From Ochotona curzoniae (taxonomy: Eukaryota > Chordata > Mammalia > Lagomorpha > Ochotonidae): DNA of 64,000 nt. Shown piece after piece: positions 45,570 through 58,212 of the stretch. Below the pieces are notes generated by a model, which saw only the letters and a program-made list of their open reading frames with translations, did no database searches and was not told where the DNA came from. Each line of letters opens with the position of its first letter. Position 1 is the stretch's first letter. Made by a program: the position numbers and the translations under genes. Location: the NCBI RefSeq assembly GCF_017591425.1, contig NW_024464918.1:13948001-14012000 (forward strand). The letters are read 5' to 3'.

Positions 45570-45605
45570 CAGTTTTTTTCTTCTTCTTCTTTTTTTTTTT
45601 TTTTA
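45570..45605. repeat. Pyrimidine-rich T tract
   Basis: 'cttcttcttct' then a long T-run. Simple-sequence stretch of unknown origin. Confidence 0.85.
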
Positions 45606-45652
45606 AAAATCAAGAGTAGACACTGGCCCTCAGGAAACACATAGAAATAGGA

Positions 45653-45913
45653 GGCAGCAGGGTCAGCATTGTGCAACACAGGTTGCCACCTGCAATTGTG
45701 GCGTTCCATATATGTGCTGTTTCAAGTCCTGGCTGCTCCACTTCCAATTCAGCTCTGTGCTAATGTACTTGGAAAAACAGCAGAAGTGCTTGGACTCCAG
45801 CCACCCAGTCTCATATTTTCAGCCCAACTCCATGCAGCCATTGAGACTATTTGGAGAGTGAGCAAGATCTCTCTGTATCTCTCTCTCTGCCTTTCAAATA
45901 AATAAAAGAAATA
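45653..45913 (+). mobile_element. Old CSINE
   Basis: Plus-oriented: worn head 'ggcagcagggtcagcattgt', 'caagtcctggctgctccact', 'tccaattcagctctgtgcta', 'gaagtgcttggactccagcc', 'ttgagactatttggagagtg', tail 'tttcaaataaataaaag'. The 78-codon frame is SINE-internal. Confidence 0.85.
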
Positions 45914-46671
45914 TTTTTTTTAAAGAGCTGACAAACTGAAAGGAAATATCTTTGTTCCTTCCTTTTTTTTTTGAGAAAAAATATTCTTTTATTTGTAAGT
46001 CACACACTGAATTTATTTAATTCTTATTTAATTCTTCACTTTAGTCACATCTTTGAAGCACCAACTTTAACCACACCTTGCTTGAGTTTAAATGCTAACA
46101 TACAACATATATCCTCATGTCAATGGGTAGTATGACTCCATTCTATTTTGGTATTGGTTAGAGTTTGCTGAGAAAGAGAAACTGCATGAATATGCTTGTG
46201 TCATGTCTATCCTTGACCCAGTTTACTATGGTTTGTGTAGATATAGTCTCTGGTTGCAGAAATGACTTCTGGGTCCCATGTTTAAGCAAGTAGAAGAAAA
46301 CAGGCAGTTCACAGAATGATACAAGAGCAGGTAGCTTTGTGTTCAGCAAACTACTTCCAGCTGACATTATTCTATCAGAAAACTGTGTCATCAAAACTAA
46401 ACCAATTGGTTCTCTTTATCGGAAGAACTCTTAGTTACCACTTCAGATAGATAACCAAGATTTATCTCAATTTTTCTTTTCTTTTTAGCAAGAGGAAAAC
46501 TTAAATGTGGTTTTCCTAGGACACAAGGTATTTATATAAATTTTAACACTCATGTTTACATTATTAAATAGTGAATCACACTTATGATTGACCTGTGATG
46601 AAAAAAAGCTGTTTTTAAAAAGTTGATTTTCCTGAAAATTTCATAAAGTTCTCTGAACACACAGGTGCTTT
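45914..46671. other. Unannotated AT-rich sequence
   Basis: Contains T-runs near 45965. No exon or repeat recognised. Confidence 0.4.
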
Positions 46672-46924
46672 TAGGGGCGGGTATTTCAACAAGCGGTTAA
46701 GATAAGCATATCTTATTTCAGAGTGTCTGGTTTGACTCTCTGTTCTGGCTCCAGGTCATAACTCAAGATGTTGGGTTATGACCACTGCTATGGGAGGACC
46801 GACTTCAGGTTCCACTATCTTTTGTCCAGCCCAATACCTGATTGCTGGCAGGAATCTGGGGGAATAAACCAACATTAGGGAATACTCACACTCTCTCTGC
46901 CTTACAAGTAAATTCAACACTAAA
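46672..46924 (+). mobile_element. Old CSINE
   Basis: Plus-oriented, strongly diverged: 'caacaagcggttaagataag', 'gtgtctggtttgactctctg', 'ttctggctccaggtcataac', 'tgtccagcccaatacctgat', 'tctctctgccttacaagtaa'. Confidence 0.68.
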
Positions 46925-47608
46925 TAACAAGTGTGTTATATGATACATTTTCCCAGCTATGCACATTACTTTTGTAATGCTAGGCTTTTTTCCTTTTTCC
47001 ACTTTTTTGCTCTATGACTTTGTAAATATGTCTATGTAAAAGGTTTGAATGATCACACACAGCAGCATAACCAGTCTCTCCAGCAAACGGTCTTACAAAA
47101 TAGGTACTTTAGAATCAAATTAAGAAGTAATCTCCATTCAAAGTTAGTCTCAGAAAAGGGAACACTTGATTTAGAGACACAATGAGATACCTCAATCCCC
47201 AGAAAACAGGTCTTTTCTATCCTATAATAACCCCAGATTTATGCCTACAACTGCACTGTGATAAGAGTGGCCTAAGAAAGCTATTAGTATTAGATGGCAA
47301 CTCAAGCTAGTCTAAGTCAACATTTTAGTCTCAACAATTTAGTTACAATTTATTATAGTCAGAACTAACCACAGTTTTGTGGGGAGGAGGCACATTGGGG
47401 AAAGAGAACAAATGGAAAAAATCTGGAGGTGGATGTGCAACCTAACTGGAGGGACATCCCACAGAATGAAATCCATGAAGGACCCAGAAACTTGGATCTA
47501 GAATTTGGACACTTCACACACTTAAAAAGAACACAGAGTAAAGAACCAAGGATCTTGTCTATTCAATCACTTTGCAACATACTAGGTCTCATTCTATTGT
47601 ATATTTGC
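46925..47608. other. Unannotated sequence
   Basis: No repeat or exon recognised; a 61-codon frame at 47429-47614 shows no domain. Confidence 0.4.
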
Positions 47609-47732
47609 TCATGAAACAAATTCATTCCACAAGTACTAATTGAGCACGTCTGAAGCAGTAACACTGTTCCAAACAGTGGAACAAGAGTAACAAACTTGGC
47701 TTGCTGGCTGACAGAGTAACCCACATTTCCCA
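47609..47732 (-). mobile_element. L2 3' tail fragment
   Basis: 'caaattcattccacaagtac', 'taattgagcacgtctgaagc', 'agtaacactgttccaaacag', 'tggaacaagagtaacaaact' follow the antisense L2 tail ('caagtatttattgagcacctactatg..cactgttctagg'). Confidence 0.65.
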
Positions 47733-49465
47733 GCTTGAATTCCTGAATAACTCCAAGTAGGCTAAGATGACTCAAAATAAAGAGAATCTCAGTGTTTTCA
47801 AGAATATTCTGAACTCATAAGACCGTCAGTTCAGTCTTCAGCCCTCAGGTGATGGTTTATTTTGACTCCTGAGTTTGGTGTAACAGTTTTTGTTGAGGGA
47901 ACTTTTGTTAAGTCCCAGCTGTTGGGACCAAATCCAATGGGGTAAGGAAAGTCAACTTTCCTTTTCCTCTGACTGAAAATTGCTTTGTGACCATGGTGTA
48001 GAGGGATGAGGGGAGGAGTGTGGGACTACTGAGGCTCCACAAACTCGGCAGCAACCTCCAATGCTTTTCTTATTTGTTGGTCAGAAAGCTGTGACTCAGA
48101 TTACCATGGTTTGGGAATTGAAATCCTGACATGAACAATTAAATTCTGTATTTATATTCCTAGCAATTTCATCTTGTCATTTGTGGTTTTCTTCAAATTA
48201 CAAAACAATTAAATGAAGAATCTGGCAAAGAAATCGAACCAGATGCAAGTTTCTTGTTCTCCCCTCCCCCCCTTCTCGTTTAATGGCAGGAAAAAGAATG
48301 TAATTTAAGTCTTCCCAGCTCTTCAGCTGCAGAACAGCTGAACAGGCATCTTGAAGGAGAAAGTGTCTCTTTCACTAAAGAGTGTGATGTAGTGTTTTAT
48401 CTGCAATGTTGAAGAGGAAAGCCCTTGAAGTACAGAATTCCCTAAGAGAAATGAAACACACACATACTCCAACCACAGCATTTATTATCCTGACACTGCA
48501 ATTTAGTAAATAAAAGATACAAAAGGTGTCATTCTGGTCTATCTTTGGTAGACACACATATGAGAGCTTCCTTTAAAATGTTATGAAACCAAAAGATTGT
48601 TCTTTAACACACACAGACCTCTGATGTCTAAACTGGTCTAATAAGTGCCAAATGCTACTGTCATATTAATTTAGATGACTACTCAGAATTTTAATTTGCT
48701 CCCACAGCTGAATAATACAGAATACCAAATATATTTCATATGCCCTTCATATTCTCTTTCTCCATTTCATCAGGGAGACAGAGAAACTTATTTTTGATGG
48801 ATTTAGATTTAGCACCTGTATAAACACATTACACCTCTTAACAATGCGTCCATTTGTAGCACTAGAAAGGCATCTGGTAAACAAGCCCAGAGCACTTCGG
48901 CCAAGCCTTGGAGTCTGAAATTCATTCCACTTGGTAGCAGAACATCTCCAATCAGGTATTTACGTGAAGACAATTTAAAAGATAATATATATCATTCAAA
49001 GGAAGGTTGCAGAAAGTTTGGCTGTGTACTTCTAGAAGTTAAATGCAAAGTGTCATGTTACATTTTATTCTGAAAGAGACAGTAGAGCCTCTGCATAATG
49101 ATTTCCTATGCTGAATTACACAGAGAAAGAACTTTTCCATTTCTCCTGACCCGTAACTTAATATCAGGCAAAAAGGCTATTAGGTGCAGGAAATGCTATT
49201 TGCTTGAGTGGTTCCATTTTTGTCACCACCACTCTCCTCCATTCCAAATCCTTCCACTTACCTCCAAGTGCACACATACACATATACACTAATTTAGAAC
49301 AAAGAAAGTAACCTGAGTCTTCTCTCTCTTAGGGATAAGGCAAAGTGGAGAAAGCAAAGAGTCTAGTATTAGTGGTCGCCACCAATATTGGTTGTGAAAT
49401 TTACTAGTAGTAGAATCTAAGATAGGTTACCTTTTTAACCCAAAATATCTCGCCTAAACAAACAG
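47733..49465. other. Unannotated sequence, possible conserved non-coding stretch
   Basis: No transposon recognised in 1.7 kb. 48150-48360 and 48760-48920 are repeat-free, balanced in composition and rich in ATTA/TAAT and E-box-like words ('cagctcttcagctgcagaac'). They are candidates for conserved regulatory DNA, but conservation cannot be measured here. Confidence 0.4.
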
Positions 49466-49785
49466 AGGGGTGAATGTTTTGACACTGTGGTCCAAGATGC
49501 TGATTGGAATCCTGCACCCCAAACTGGAGTGCCTGAAGTCAAGTTCCATCTCCTGTCTCTATACCAAATTCCTGTTTATACGGACACTAGCAGGCAGTGG
49601 TGATGGCTCAAATAACTGAGTTCTTGTCATTCATATGAGAGACCTGGATTTAGATCCAGGTTACTAGCTTGGTCTTGCCCACCCCCAGCCATTGCAGGCA
49701 TTGAGGGAGTGAACCAGCTGATGCAAGATCTCTTGTTTCTGTATCTGCATGTCTGTTTTTAAATAAAATAAAAATTTAAAGAAAT
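49466..49785 (+). mobile_element. Old CSINE
   Basis: Plus-oriented older type: 'ttgacactgtggtccaagat', 'aggcagtggtgatggctcaa', 'gagacctggatttagatcca', 'ccacccccagccattgcagg', 'gagtgaaccagctgatgcaa', tail 'aaataaaataaaaattt'. Confidence 0.78.
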
Positions 49786-52494
49786 TTGGAATGAAGAAAT
49801 ATCACTCCCACTATGTGTGAGCTATTCCGTTGGGGTTCTTGTCAACAGAGGGCAGGCATTGCCAGAATCCTGTCATCATTGACATTACAGCTCATGCTAG
49901 CTGAACTCTACCCCCTCTGAGAACTTGTCAGCATTTCCTCATCTTTCTTTGTGTCCATAAGATTTGAAGTAAATACTTCTGTTTATTACTCATATATTCC
50001 CTGGCACTTGGATATTTATATTGTTTAGCTTTCCTACACTGAATGACTTATTTTTTCAGCATATGCTTTCCCCCCTATGAAGACAATACATACTCCAGGT
50101 AAAGAATGTAGCAAATTTAGATAAGTAAACAAAAATTTTCTATGGTCTCAGATTCAGATGATCACATTTCAGTGTCTGTCCTCCCATGTCTTGTTTGTTT
50201 ATTTGCAGCACACAACTATCTTTCTGCAGTTGCCATCTTGGTTATGGCAAAAACACATGCCAGCTCTAGGACCAGGAAAATCTAGAGCAAAATATTTACA
50301 GGGAGGAAACATCACTGCAGGCACCCTGAGGATACATGGGGCCACATAAATGTCTTTTAAAATGAGGGTAGGGGACAAATGCCATGAAAACAAAAACATT
50401 ACATTTTCACCTGGTGTCTGCCATGATTGGAGCTGCAAAAAGAGATATGCCCTTATAGAAGGAGGGCCCTTTCCCTGGGGTATGAAGAAATCAACCAAAA
50501 TAAAGCGATTGTCATTCCTTATAACGAAGTCAGCATTTGCAATGGTCAAACTGGGTATGTTTTTCTTGGCATGACCAAGTTAAGCTTTTGTCATTCACAG
50601 AACAGACGGCCACAAAATTAGAAACATTGGGACAGGCAATTTCTCTGATGTTTTCTTTTCAACAGTACTGATCTGTAATTATTTCTCCAAACAAAAAGAA
50701 AGTGTTTGACAGAGACATTTAAAGACCTAAAACAACTTTCTTATAGGAAACACATGCTTCTTCTCCAAATTAAAACACACTATTATGCTAATAGGAGGAC
50801 ACTCAGCAAGTGGAATTTTCTGGTGATTTGTGTGTTGGGGGAAGGATAGTGATCAGAAGGTAAGAGACAACTGACTTTTGTTAGCTGTCCTGAACGGACG
50901 CCAAGCAAGCCAAGTCCAACAAATGTGTCCTTAAAATGACCCTGTTATACACACAGGGGAAGTATCTATGTGCTTTTCATGGGACTGTACAAAGCTGAGC
51001 TTTAGAAAATACAATGAAGATGAATTTCTGGTTTCTATTAGTGCCTTCTCACCTGGTCCCTGAATTCAATTATTCAGCTCTTAAGATTCAGAGTCAAATA
51101 GATTTGTGTATCAGTATGGTAGGTATTCTGTTAGTTATATGTACAAACTGCTGTAAGAGCTCCAATGCCAGACCTTTCTCCAAAAGCAAAGTTCATCTTG
51201 TTTTCCCTCCATCTTTAAAACCCATCAATATCACCAAAAAGAGAAAAGAAACTACATCTCTACAACAATGACTGTTGTATATGGAGGCACTTATATTTGG
51301 CAATAGGTCATTCATTAAGGCATAGTAGGCATCAGCAGAAATTTTTTTATGAGGAAACACAATTCCAAGACTAGCAACACTGAGCTTGATAAAAGAAAGG
51401 AACTCCACCACAGTTCTGTGTATTCCTAAATGTACACTTATGGGCAGTTTCATTTGTGTAAAGGTAGAATACTCAGCAGTTCAATCAGTAAAGCAGATGG
51501 AGGAATGTCTGAATTTACTTTTTAGTAAAACTTAAGAAGAATATTGCTAAGGTGTTTTCCATCTATCATTAACTTGTATATGTTCATTACTTCATTAGTT
51601 TTAGGACGTTATGTCCAAATCTTACATGATTTTATCCCAAGTTCTTTTTCTTTGGTAATTCTTGTTTCATTCTATAAGTCTCCAGGATCAGCATGGCTCA
51701 GAATTGGGCTGTTTGTTTTCAAACACGTGTCTGGTTTTCTTAAGTAAAGGGAAATTCCCTACTACAAAGCTTTCCCTTTATTAGTTTACAGAAAATATTC
51801 AGGTTCGATTTCTGCAAGCATCATCCCCATATGACTCACACTTACAATAAGCCCATGACAGTGCTGCATTAAAATGTAAATGGCATCTGAAAAGGACATC
51901 ACCTTAGCCCTTTATCAATTATCACTGTCTTAGTATGAATCAGATTATCTCTCTATTTCTAGAAAAATGAATCACTGCCTCAGATAGCCACTGTATGTTC
52001 AGTTGTCAAAGCACTAATTTCAGTCTTCTCAAGAGTGATTCATTAAAATTTTACCTATTTAACAGTTGTATTTGTATGCATTTATAGTATTTTATATAAA
52101 TCATAATGTAATTTCCCCTTGAAAATCCTGTTGTAAAGCACATGTCTTGACTTTTCATTCTGATTTTGCAGTACGGAGGGGGAGGGTTTACCTATCCCCA
52201 GCTTTTAGCAGTCATTGAGTTGCATCAGGTGGTTTATAGACAGTCAAACATCCTACTTGGACAATGCTTCCTCAACGGGAAAGGCCATGACAAAGCATTC
52301 CCTACACAATTAGAGAGAGAGAGTAGAATCCTAAGGGACCACTAAGTTTGGATTTAGAAAGCAAACAAACCCAATGGCATGTCAACTGGTCCAGGAAACC
52401 GTGACCTGACAGAGGATTACTTGGGAAAGTGGACCTCATTGGTAAGAGACAACAGGGGACTTCTAAAGCAGTGGTCCAAACCAAACAAGCTGAG
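49786..52494. other. Unannotated sequence, no gene seen
   Basis: Long stretch without recognised SINE or LINE. Frames at 50158-50621 on both strands (up to 116 codons) and 51014-51453 lack a supportable domain. 50640-50800 is repeat-free with ATTA words. Confidence 0.42.
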
Positions 52495-52562
52495 CTGAAG
52501 TAACTAACCTAGAATCACACCTGTGGTAAATAGTAGAACTGGTGTCTGAACCCAAGCTTTTA
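52495..52562 (-). mobile_element. MIR fragment
   Basis: 'cacctgtggtaaatagtaga', 'actggtgtctgaacccaagc' match the reversed MIR tRNA-related half. Short. Confidence 0.55.
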
Positions 52563-53164
52563 GAGATTCATACTTACAAATAACAGAAGCATAGATACTA
52601 TGTCAAAACATGCTAACAGGCAATAAAGTATATTTAAAAAGCATCATGATGAGAAAAGTGGCAGAAATTAAAACACAGACTCACACATATATTATACATA
52701 GGTATATGATGACTAAAGTTTACCTTCAACTTTGGCATCTCAAGTGGACAAAGCAAAACATTTTCACTCAGTTACAAAATTTGTGTTTTTTATATGATGG
52801 AAAATTTAGTGGAGTGGCCAACATTTCCTATCTCAGAGACAGAAAACTTTCTTGTAAGTAGGCTTTTATCTGTATCTTTAAGAATAACTCTAGAATAAAT
52901 AAAGTGGTGAGTTTTGTTTGGCTATTTCTCTCAACATGTCTCAATGCAAGAAAGTGATGAACTGCATTGAGATCTGAAGGGAGTAGTCCAAAGATGCAAA
53001 TCTCTCATGATCTGACGTAGTTTAAGAACCCAAATCAAGGGGTGGATGCAGCACCATGTGTTAGTCTCTTAGGAGTGTGACTCCCACTTTATCTAGAACT
53101 CACTTCCCATATATGTAAGATGGAAAGGTTAATAGCATGCTACTTGGGACAATTTATACTTTCA
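52563..53164. other. Unannotated sequence
   Basis: No repeat or exon recognised. Confidence 0.4.
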
Positions 53165-53270
53165 ACTTTTATTTCACAAACATTCATTAGATTTTTTCTA
53201 AGTGTTGCCCCCTGGACTGGGTTCTGCAACTAGTTTACAGAAAGAAAATCTCACCAAAACAACAGATAGA
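53165..53270 (-). mobile_element. L2 tail fragment
   Basis: 'ttcacaaacattcattagat' and 'tggactgggttctgcaacta' fit the antisense L2 tail. Decayed. Confidence 0.42.
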
Positions 53271-53870
53271 TTTCCTCTTCCTACATATGTAACATGAAGT
53301 CATTTATTTAACAGGTATACACTGACCTCTGCTATTACAGAATGGATGTATCTATCACTTGGTTCTCGTTAAGACTGACCATTTCAAACAAGTTTTTTTT
53401 TTGGATCCTTGAACTGAAGAAGGCTCAATAAAACACTCAAGTGACTCAGCAGAGTAGATAAAGTGAGAAAATAGGCTCAGGCTTATTTCCTATTTCTTGC
53501 ACTTACGCTCAAGGTGGGCTGACACTGGTACTCTAGTCTGAGTGTGGGATGTTGTACAGAAGGTGTGGCGTGCTCTACATGCACTACCAAATTCTCTATC
53601 AACCCACCTGACTCTGGTCTTGATTAAACCAACACAAGCTTTACAAGATAAGACAAGGTAGACATATGTGCCAGTCATATTTACTTGAATATTCAGTGTT
53701 GAATATTCCAGTTCCAAGAATCCAACTTGCTCAGTTAATGTTACTAACACTCAGTCTTTCAGCATTGGCAAAGTTTGTCTTTCCTTTTTAATCACTAGGA
53801 CAAATGGAAATTCAAGAAGAAATAGAAAACATGCTATGTTTTGTAATCTGAGATAGAACCATTGTACCAT
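53271..53870. other. Unannotated sequence
   Basis: A T-run at 53393-53402; no repeat family or exon recognised. Confidence 0.4.
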
Positions 53871-53902
53871 TAATATACACACATATATGAAATATATATA
53901 AT
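53871..53902. repeat. TA/CA-rich simple repeat
   Basis: 'taatatacacacatatatga' followed by 'aatatatataatg', abutting the reversed SINE tail on its right. Confidence 0.8.
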
Positions 53903-54199
53903 GCAAGGACAGGATACAGAGTGTGAGAGGGAGAGATACAGAGATTTTCTGTATCATCGTCTGGTTCACTCATAAAATGGCTACAACATTGAGAGCAGGG
54001 AGACCAAAGTCAGGAACTGGGAACTTCTTCTGAGTTTCCCATGGGGTACAGGGGTCCAAGGAGTTGGGCCATATTCCATTGCTTTTTCAGTTGCATTAGC
54101 AGGGAGGTGGATCAGAAGCAAAGCAGCTGTGACTTGAACTGGTGCCCACACGGGATGCCAGCATCACAGGTGGCAGCTTTTCTTTTCATGCAATTCCCT
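53903..54199 (-). mobile_element. CSINE
   Basis: Reversed: GA-rich block, 'tcgtctggttcactcataaa', 'gttgggccatattccattgc', 'cattagcagggaggtggatc', 'ttgaactggtgcccacacgg', head 'caattccctaaccagtgcat'. Confidence 0.83.
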
Positions 54200-54844
54200 A
54201 ACCAGTGCATCTTTCTAAAAGCAGTCACCCTTTAAGCATCATAATGACATGTACCTGGCACCATGTACTGTTTGTTATTGGTGTGCTTTGTCAGTTCCAC
54301 CCCAGTCTGGACTCATCCTTCTCCAGAAATCTTATCTTATTTTTTTTTTTACCATCAAAATGACATTTGGCTGCACATTTCTTATTCTATTGTGGGACAT
54401 ACTTAAGAACATCACCATATTAGTGAAACCAGCCCAGCCCAGCTGAGAAACATCAGAAGCCTTCAAGCTCCCTACATGAATCCCCCACAAATGTCAAAGC
54501 ATCTCATTCTTTTTCACATAATTTCTGTCCACTTCCCAACCTCAGTTGGAAAAGGAGACTGCAATAGCTCATTTTGAATTGTATTGGCTTTTTTTTTTCC
54601 AGATAAGGAGGGGTCAGGGGATGCTTAAAATCCCAAGACCTTTCCTCAAACCTTTGGTGTCTCTTTCTCTCTCCTTTCAAGAGGCATTTCATCTCCAGGT
54701 TCTCTCCCGGAAGTGTTTTCCCTTTCTCTCTACTTTCTATGTTCACCTGGTCACTTTGCAAATAAAACTTCTCTGTCTGAAACTATAACAACATTGTATT
54801 TTGCTTTTAAAATTGCACTGTTTTCAATTTTACAATGAAATATG
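54200..54844. other. Unannotated sequence
   Basis: T-runs near 54342 and 54591. Both strands carry 60-85 codon frames without domains. No exon supported. Confidence 0.4.
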
Positions 54845-55160
54845 GAGAGGATGGGATTATGATATAGTGAGTGTTGTCTCTACCTGCAACACTGGCACCC
54901 CTACCTAGATGGCCAGTTCATAACCTGGCAGCTTCACTTCTGATCTAGATCCTGTTAATGGCCTGAGAAAAGCAGCAGAAAATGGCCCAAGTGTTTGTGG
55001 GCCTGCCAGTGACGTGGGAGACCTAGATGAAGCTCCTGGCTTTGGCTTAGCTATTGTGGTTATCTGGGGAAAAGAGTAGATCAAGGATCTTTCTTTTCCA
55101 TTCTGTTTCTTTATTTTTTTTAACCTTTAACTTGCCTTACAAATAATGAATAAATCTGTA
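54845..55160 (+). mobile_element. Old CSINE
   Basis: Plus-oriented: 'tatgatatagtgagtgttgt', 'cttctgatctagatcctgtt', 'aatggcctgagaaaagcagc', 'gacgtgggagacctagatga', 'agctcctggctttggcttag', tail 'acaaataatgaataaatctg'. Confidence 0.83.
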
Positions 55161-56984
55161 TAAAATAATGAAAGACAGAAAAGTCTATAAAGACAGGAGA
55201 ACAAACTGTGCTCTGAATCATGCTGTTTTGTTATCATTATTATGAATGATACCTAGTATTTTATTAGACCAGATGTATTATCCAGATAGCCTATTTGATT
55301 GACCCTGGAAGAACTTGTATTCTAAAACAAGCAACTGTTAATGCTCAAATGAATGAATTTCAAAGAATTCTAGTTATAAGATGCTTAAAGCATCAACTGT
55401 GTTGTTAATCTCAATATAGTTTCTACTATGCTAGAAGACTCATGAATTTTACAGAAAATACAGATTTTTTTCAAGACTAAACTCCAAGTTACAGCTGGTC
55501 ATAAAATCAATGGCAAGTAAAAAAGTGAGTTTCTAGTTCTTATAGTAATTTTGAGGTTCAGATACTTTTTACTAACACCCCCCAAATTAAGTTTTGTTGA
55601 AACATTCAAGAAATAATATTTCTCTTCAAGGAAGGCAAGATTTTAAAGCATGATTTTAAAAACCTGAAAAGTGGAAAGATCAATAATTATAAAATTGATT
55701 GCTTTTGAACCATAATGAATAAGTACTAACTATATTTCAATTATGGCATGATATGACTACATGCATTTGCTATGAAATCACATAGGTCATATTTTATGTT
55801 TTCTTGAAGAAACATAAAATGAACAAGACAAAGTAGTTGTTATTATCTTTTCCTTAGTCAATGGGAAGAGGAAAGTAGGCTTTTGGACTAAGCCCATTCA
55901 TCTCTACCTACTTTAAAACCAACATGAAAGGAATTAGACTGGTTTGTTCTGGCTGCATTGAGTCAATTTTATGATCATACCATCCCATAAGCAGGAAGAG
56001 CTTCTTCAGTGATGTTTTCCAAAATAAGACTAGAGACAAAGACCATATCTTTGAAGAAGAAACCTAATGCTTCACTTCCTACATTGTTTTCCTTTCAGCA
56101 TCGATACTGAAAGAACCTGTAGAGCTATTTCTTTCCATAATTTAATAAGGCTACATTTTTAATTATATAAAAAGCATCATTGTGCCCCAAAATAGAATAT
56201 GCCTAAATGCTAGGATCTACATCACATCAAATGATAACTGTTTATTTAGGACATCAATTTATTTTTACTTTGGTATTACATAAAAATAGCAGTAACATGG
56301 CAAGTAAGATGATACGATTGATCTGATTGCTGAATTATTCATTCTATGGAAGTTGTTGGGTTCACATGAGACATCTACTGATGTACACTGCATAAATCAT
56401 AATGCATCTTTTTTTTTTTTTTGGCCACAACCACTCAAAGAACCTATCAGATGCTTTTTGTATCCATTTACGCACACATCCTGGGACTCCTGATATCCTC
56501 GTAACTAGGCCCAAAGCGATATTGTGCATCAGTTGCTGAAGGGTGGGGTTCCAGCAAATGATATCCAGAAGGGACATTCTCTTTCAGAGAAAGTCAGTTA
56601 AATAATGAATGACTATACAAGTATGTGATTTTCCAGATTCACTTACATAATTACTTTTAGAGCACCAAGTTTTAAAATGGCCCTGGTACAGCGTAGTTAT
56701 TTCAAACTGTTGGAATATAGGTCTTAATATGATCATGGTTGCTGAAATGATCTCCACACCAGGCTGGACTGAACCTATTGCCTCTTTTCAAATGCACTGC
56801 ATGAGCTCTAAATACACCTGCTTATAAAAGGTTTTTCTCATTATCCAGGATAAGTTAGGGCTCCAGCTTTATGACTCACAGCACCTATATTCCCTTCACA
56901 GCATGTTCCACCGTGATACTTAATTTGAGTATTATTACTTGCCTAAGGTCATTTGTTCCCTCTACCAAGCACCTCTGTACCTAT
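55161..56984. other. Unannotated AT-rich sequence
   Basis: No SINE or LINE recognised. A T16 run lies at 56408-56423. A 71-codon minus-strand frame (56362-56577) has no domain. Confidence 0.42.
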
Positions 56985-57018
56985 ACTTGTCTTATTATTG
57001 GACTTGCCTTATTATTGG
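56985..57018. repeat. 17-bp tandem duplication
   Basis: 'acttgtcttattattgg' (56985-57001) followed directly by 'acttgccttattattgg' (57002-57018), one difference. Confidence 0.92.
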
Positions 57019-57374
57019 AACACAAAAAGACAACTGATAACACTGTATTGGCTAAATAGATAAAAAAAAAAATTCTCACTCAGCTACAGCTCTCTGAGCT
57101 GTATGAAGAATTTTCTGCATGGCAAAGTTGCTTTTTTCCATTTTGAAACACACATTTATAAATACAAAGTATCACCATCTCATTCTTAATCATCTACCAA
57201 GCTTCCCATCCTATTTAGTTTGACAAAAATACTAAATTAGAATATTTAACCAAAGGAAGAAGCCACTATTCCCTGATGAATTGCCACCATTTATATACTC
57301 TGCCTCTTTGCTTCAAGCAGCTGAATTTATATATTAAGATCTAATAATTTGAGATAAGACAGACATATTTTCAT

Positions 57375-57580
57375 TGGAGGGGACTTTCTCAGACATGTCC
57401 CCCATGTTCTGATGATGGCAGGAACAGAATTGATCTTTTTGGGGTTTATTCAGCCAGGGGGAAGGACTGCAGTGTATGGGCTGAGTGGCATCTATTAAGA
57501 GGACCACTAAAATAAGAAGCTTTACCTCTTTGTGCTTTAATCCCACAGCATTTAAAAAAACATTTCTAATTACCACTTGC
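57375..57580. repeat. 206-bp direct duplication, copy A
   Basis: Every base of 57375-57580 matches 59113-59318 with no substitution or gap, in the same orientation, 1738 bp apart. Similarity stops abruptly at both ends. Copy A is bracketed by 'catt' at 57372-57375 and 57580-57583. I see no poly-A tail at an end and no longer flanking duplication, so it does not look like ordinary retroposition. The segment matches no repeat family I recognise. The minus-strand frame through it (69 codons open) shows no domain. Confidence 0.95.
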
Positions 57581-57873
57581 ATTCTGTATTCAAAAGCTAA
57601 ACATGCTTGTTTAGGGTATGGTAAGATTATGGGTGACTAAAAATTTTCCTCATATTTTGAAATGAATTAAAAATATGAATCTATTACTTCAGGAAACAGA
57701 AAAAACTGACTGCTAAAAGGTGCGCTTTCAGACAAAGGTATTATAATTAGCAAAGCTGCAAAAATTATGGTAAGGCCAACAATCCTGCTAAATTTTTGTC
57801 TATAAACTTTTCCCAAGTGTACACAGCAACTGTATCAGTTAAAAGTCATTGGTGAAAAATCAGATGTTAATAA
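57581..57873. other. Unannotated AT-rich sequence
   Basis: Single-copy-looking spacer inside the duplication interval; no repeat or exon recognised. Confidence 0.4.
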
Positions 57874-57950
57874 GTTTCTATCATTAGTTTTAATATGAAT
57901 TTTAATACTCTAATGTTTCTATCATTAGTTTTAAAAATGAATTTTAATAC
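57874..57950. repeat. 41-bp tandem duplication
   Basis: Unit 1 starts 57874 and unit 2 starts 57915. Both read 'gtttctatcattagttttaa' and then 'atgaattttaatac', with one short indel between copies. Confidence 0.93.
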
Positions 57951-58164
57951 AGTCAGGCATCACTAAACTCTTGGGATGCATTCTAAGAAATGTTTGTTAG
58001 CTGATTTCACAGTTGTATGAGTATTGTGGACTGTTTACAGAAGCCAAGAGGATTATAACACTACTAGGTGATACGATCGTATGAGACCACTGTTGTACAT
58101 GTGGTTCATCATACATCAGAATGCTACGATGACTAAATTTTTGTTCATCTCCTGCCTTCTTTCT

Positions 58165-58212
58165 GACAATAGGGACCTGGCCCATAGTGAGCATTCAATA
58201 AATATTTGCTGA
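58165..58212 (+). mobile_element. L2 tail fragment
   Basis: 'gacctggcccatagtgagca' then 'ttcaataaatatttgctgaa' is a good match to the L2 (shared with MIR) ending. Confidence 0.62.

Noticed and set aside
50158..50621. Plus-strand frames with 'GGNI' and 'RYALIEGG', faintly like a ribosomal protein L27 pseudogene
   Set aside because: The spacing between the motifs is about twice what the family has, stops intervene and no other block matches. Chance resemblance.
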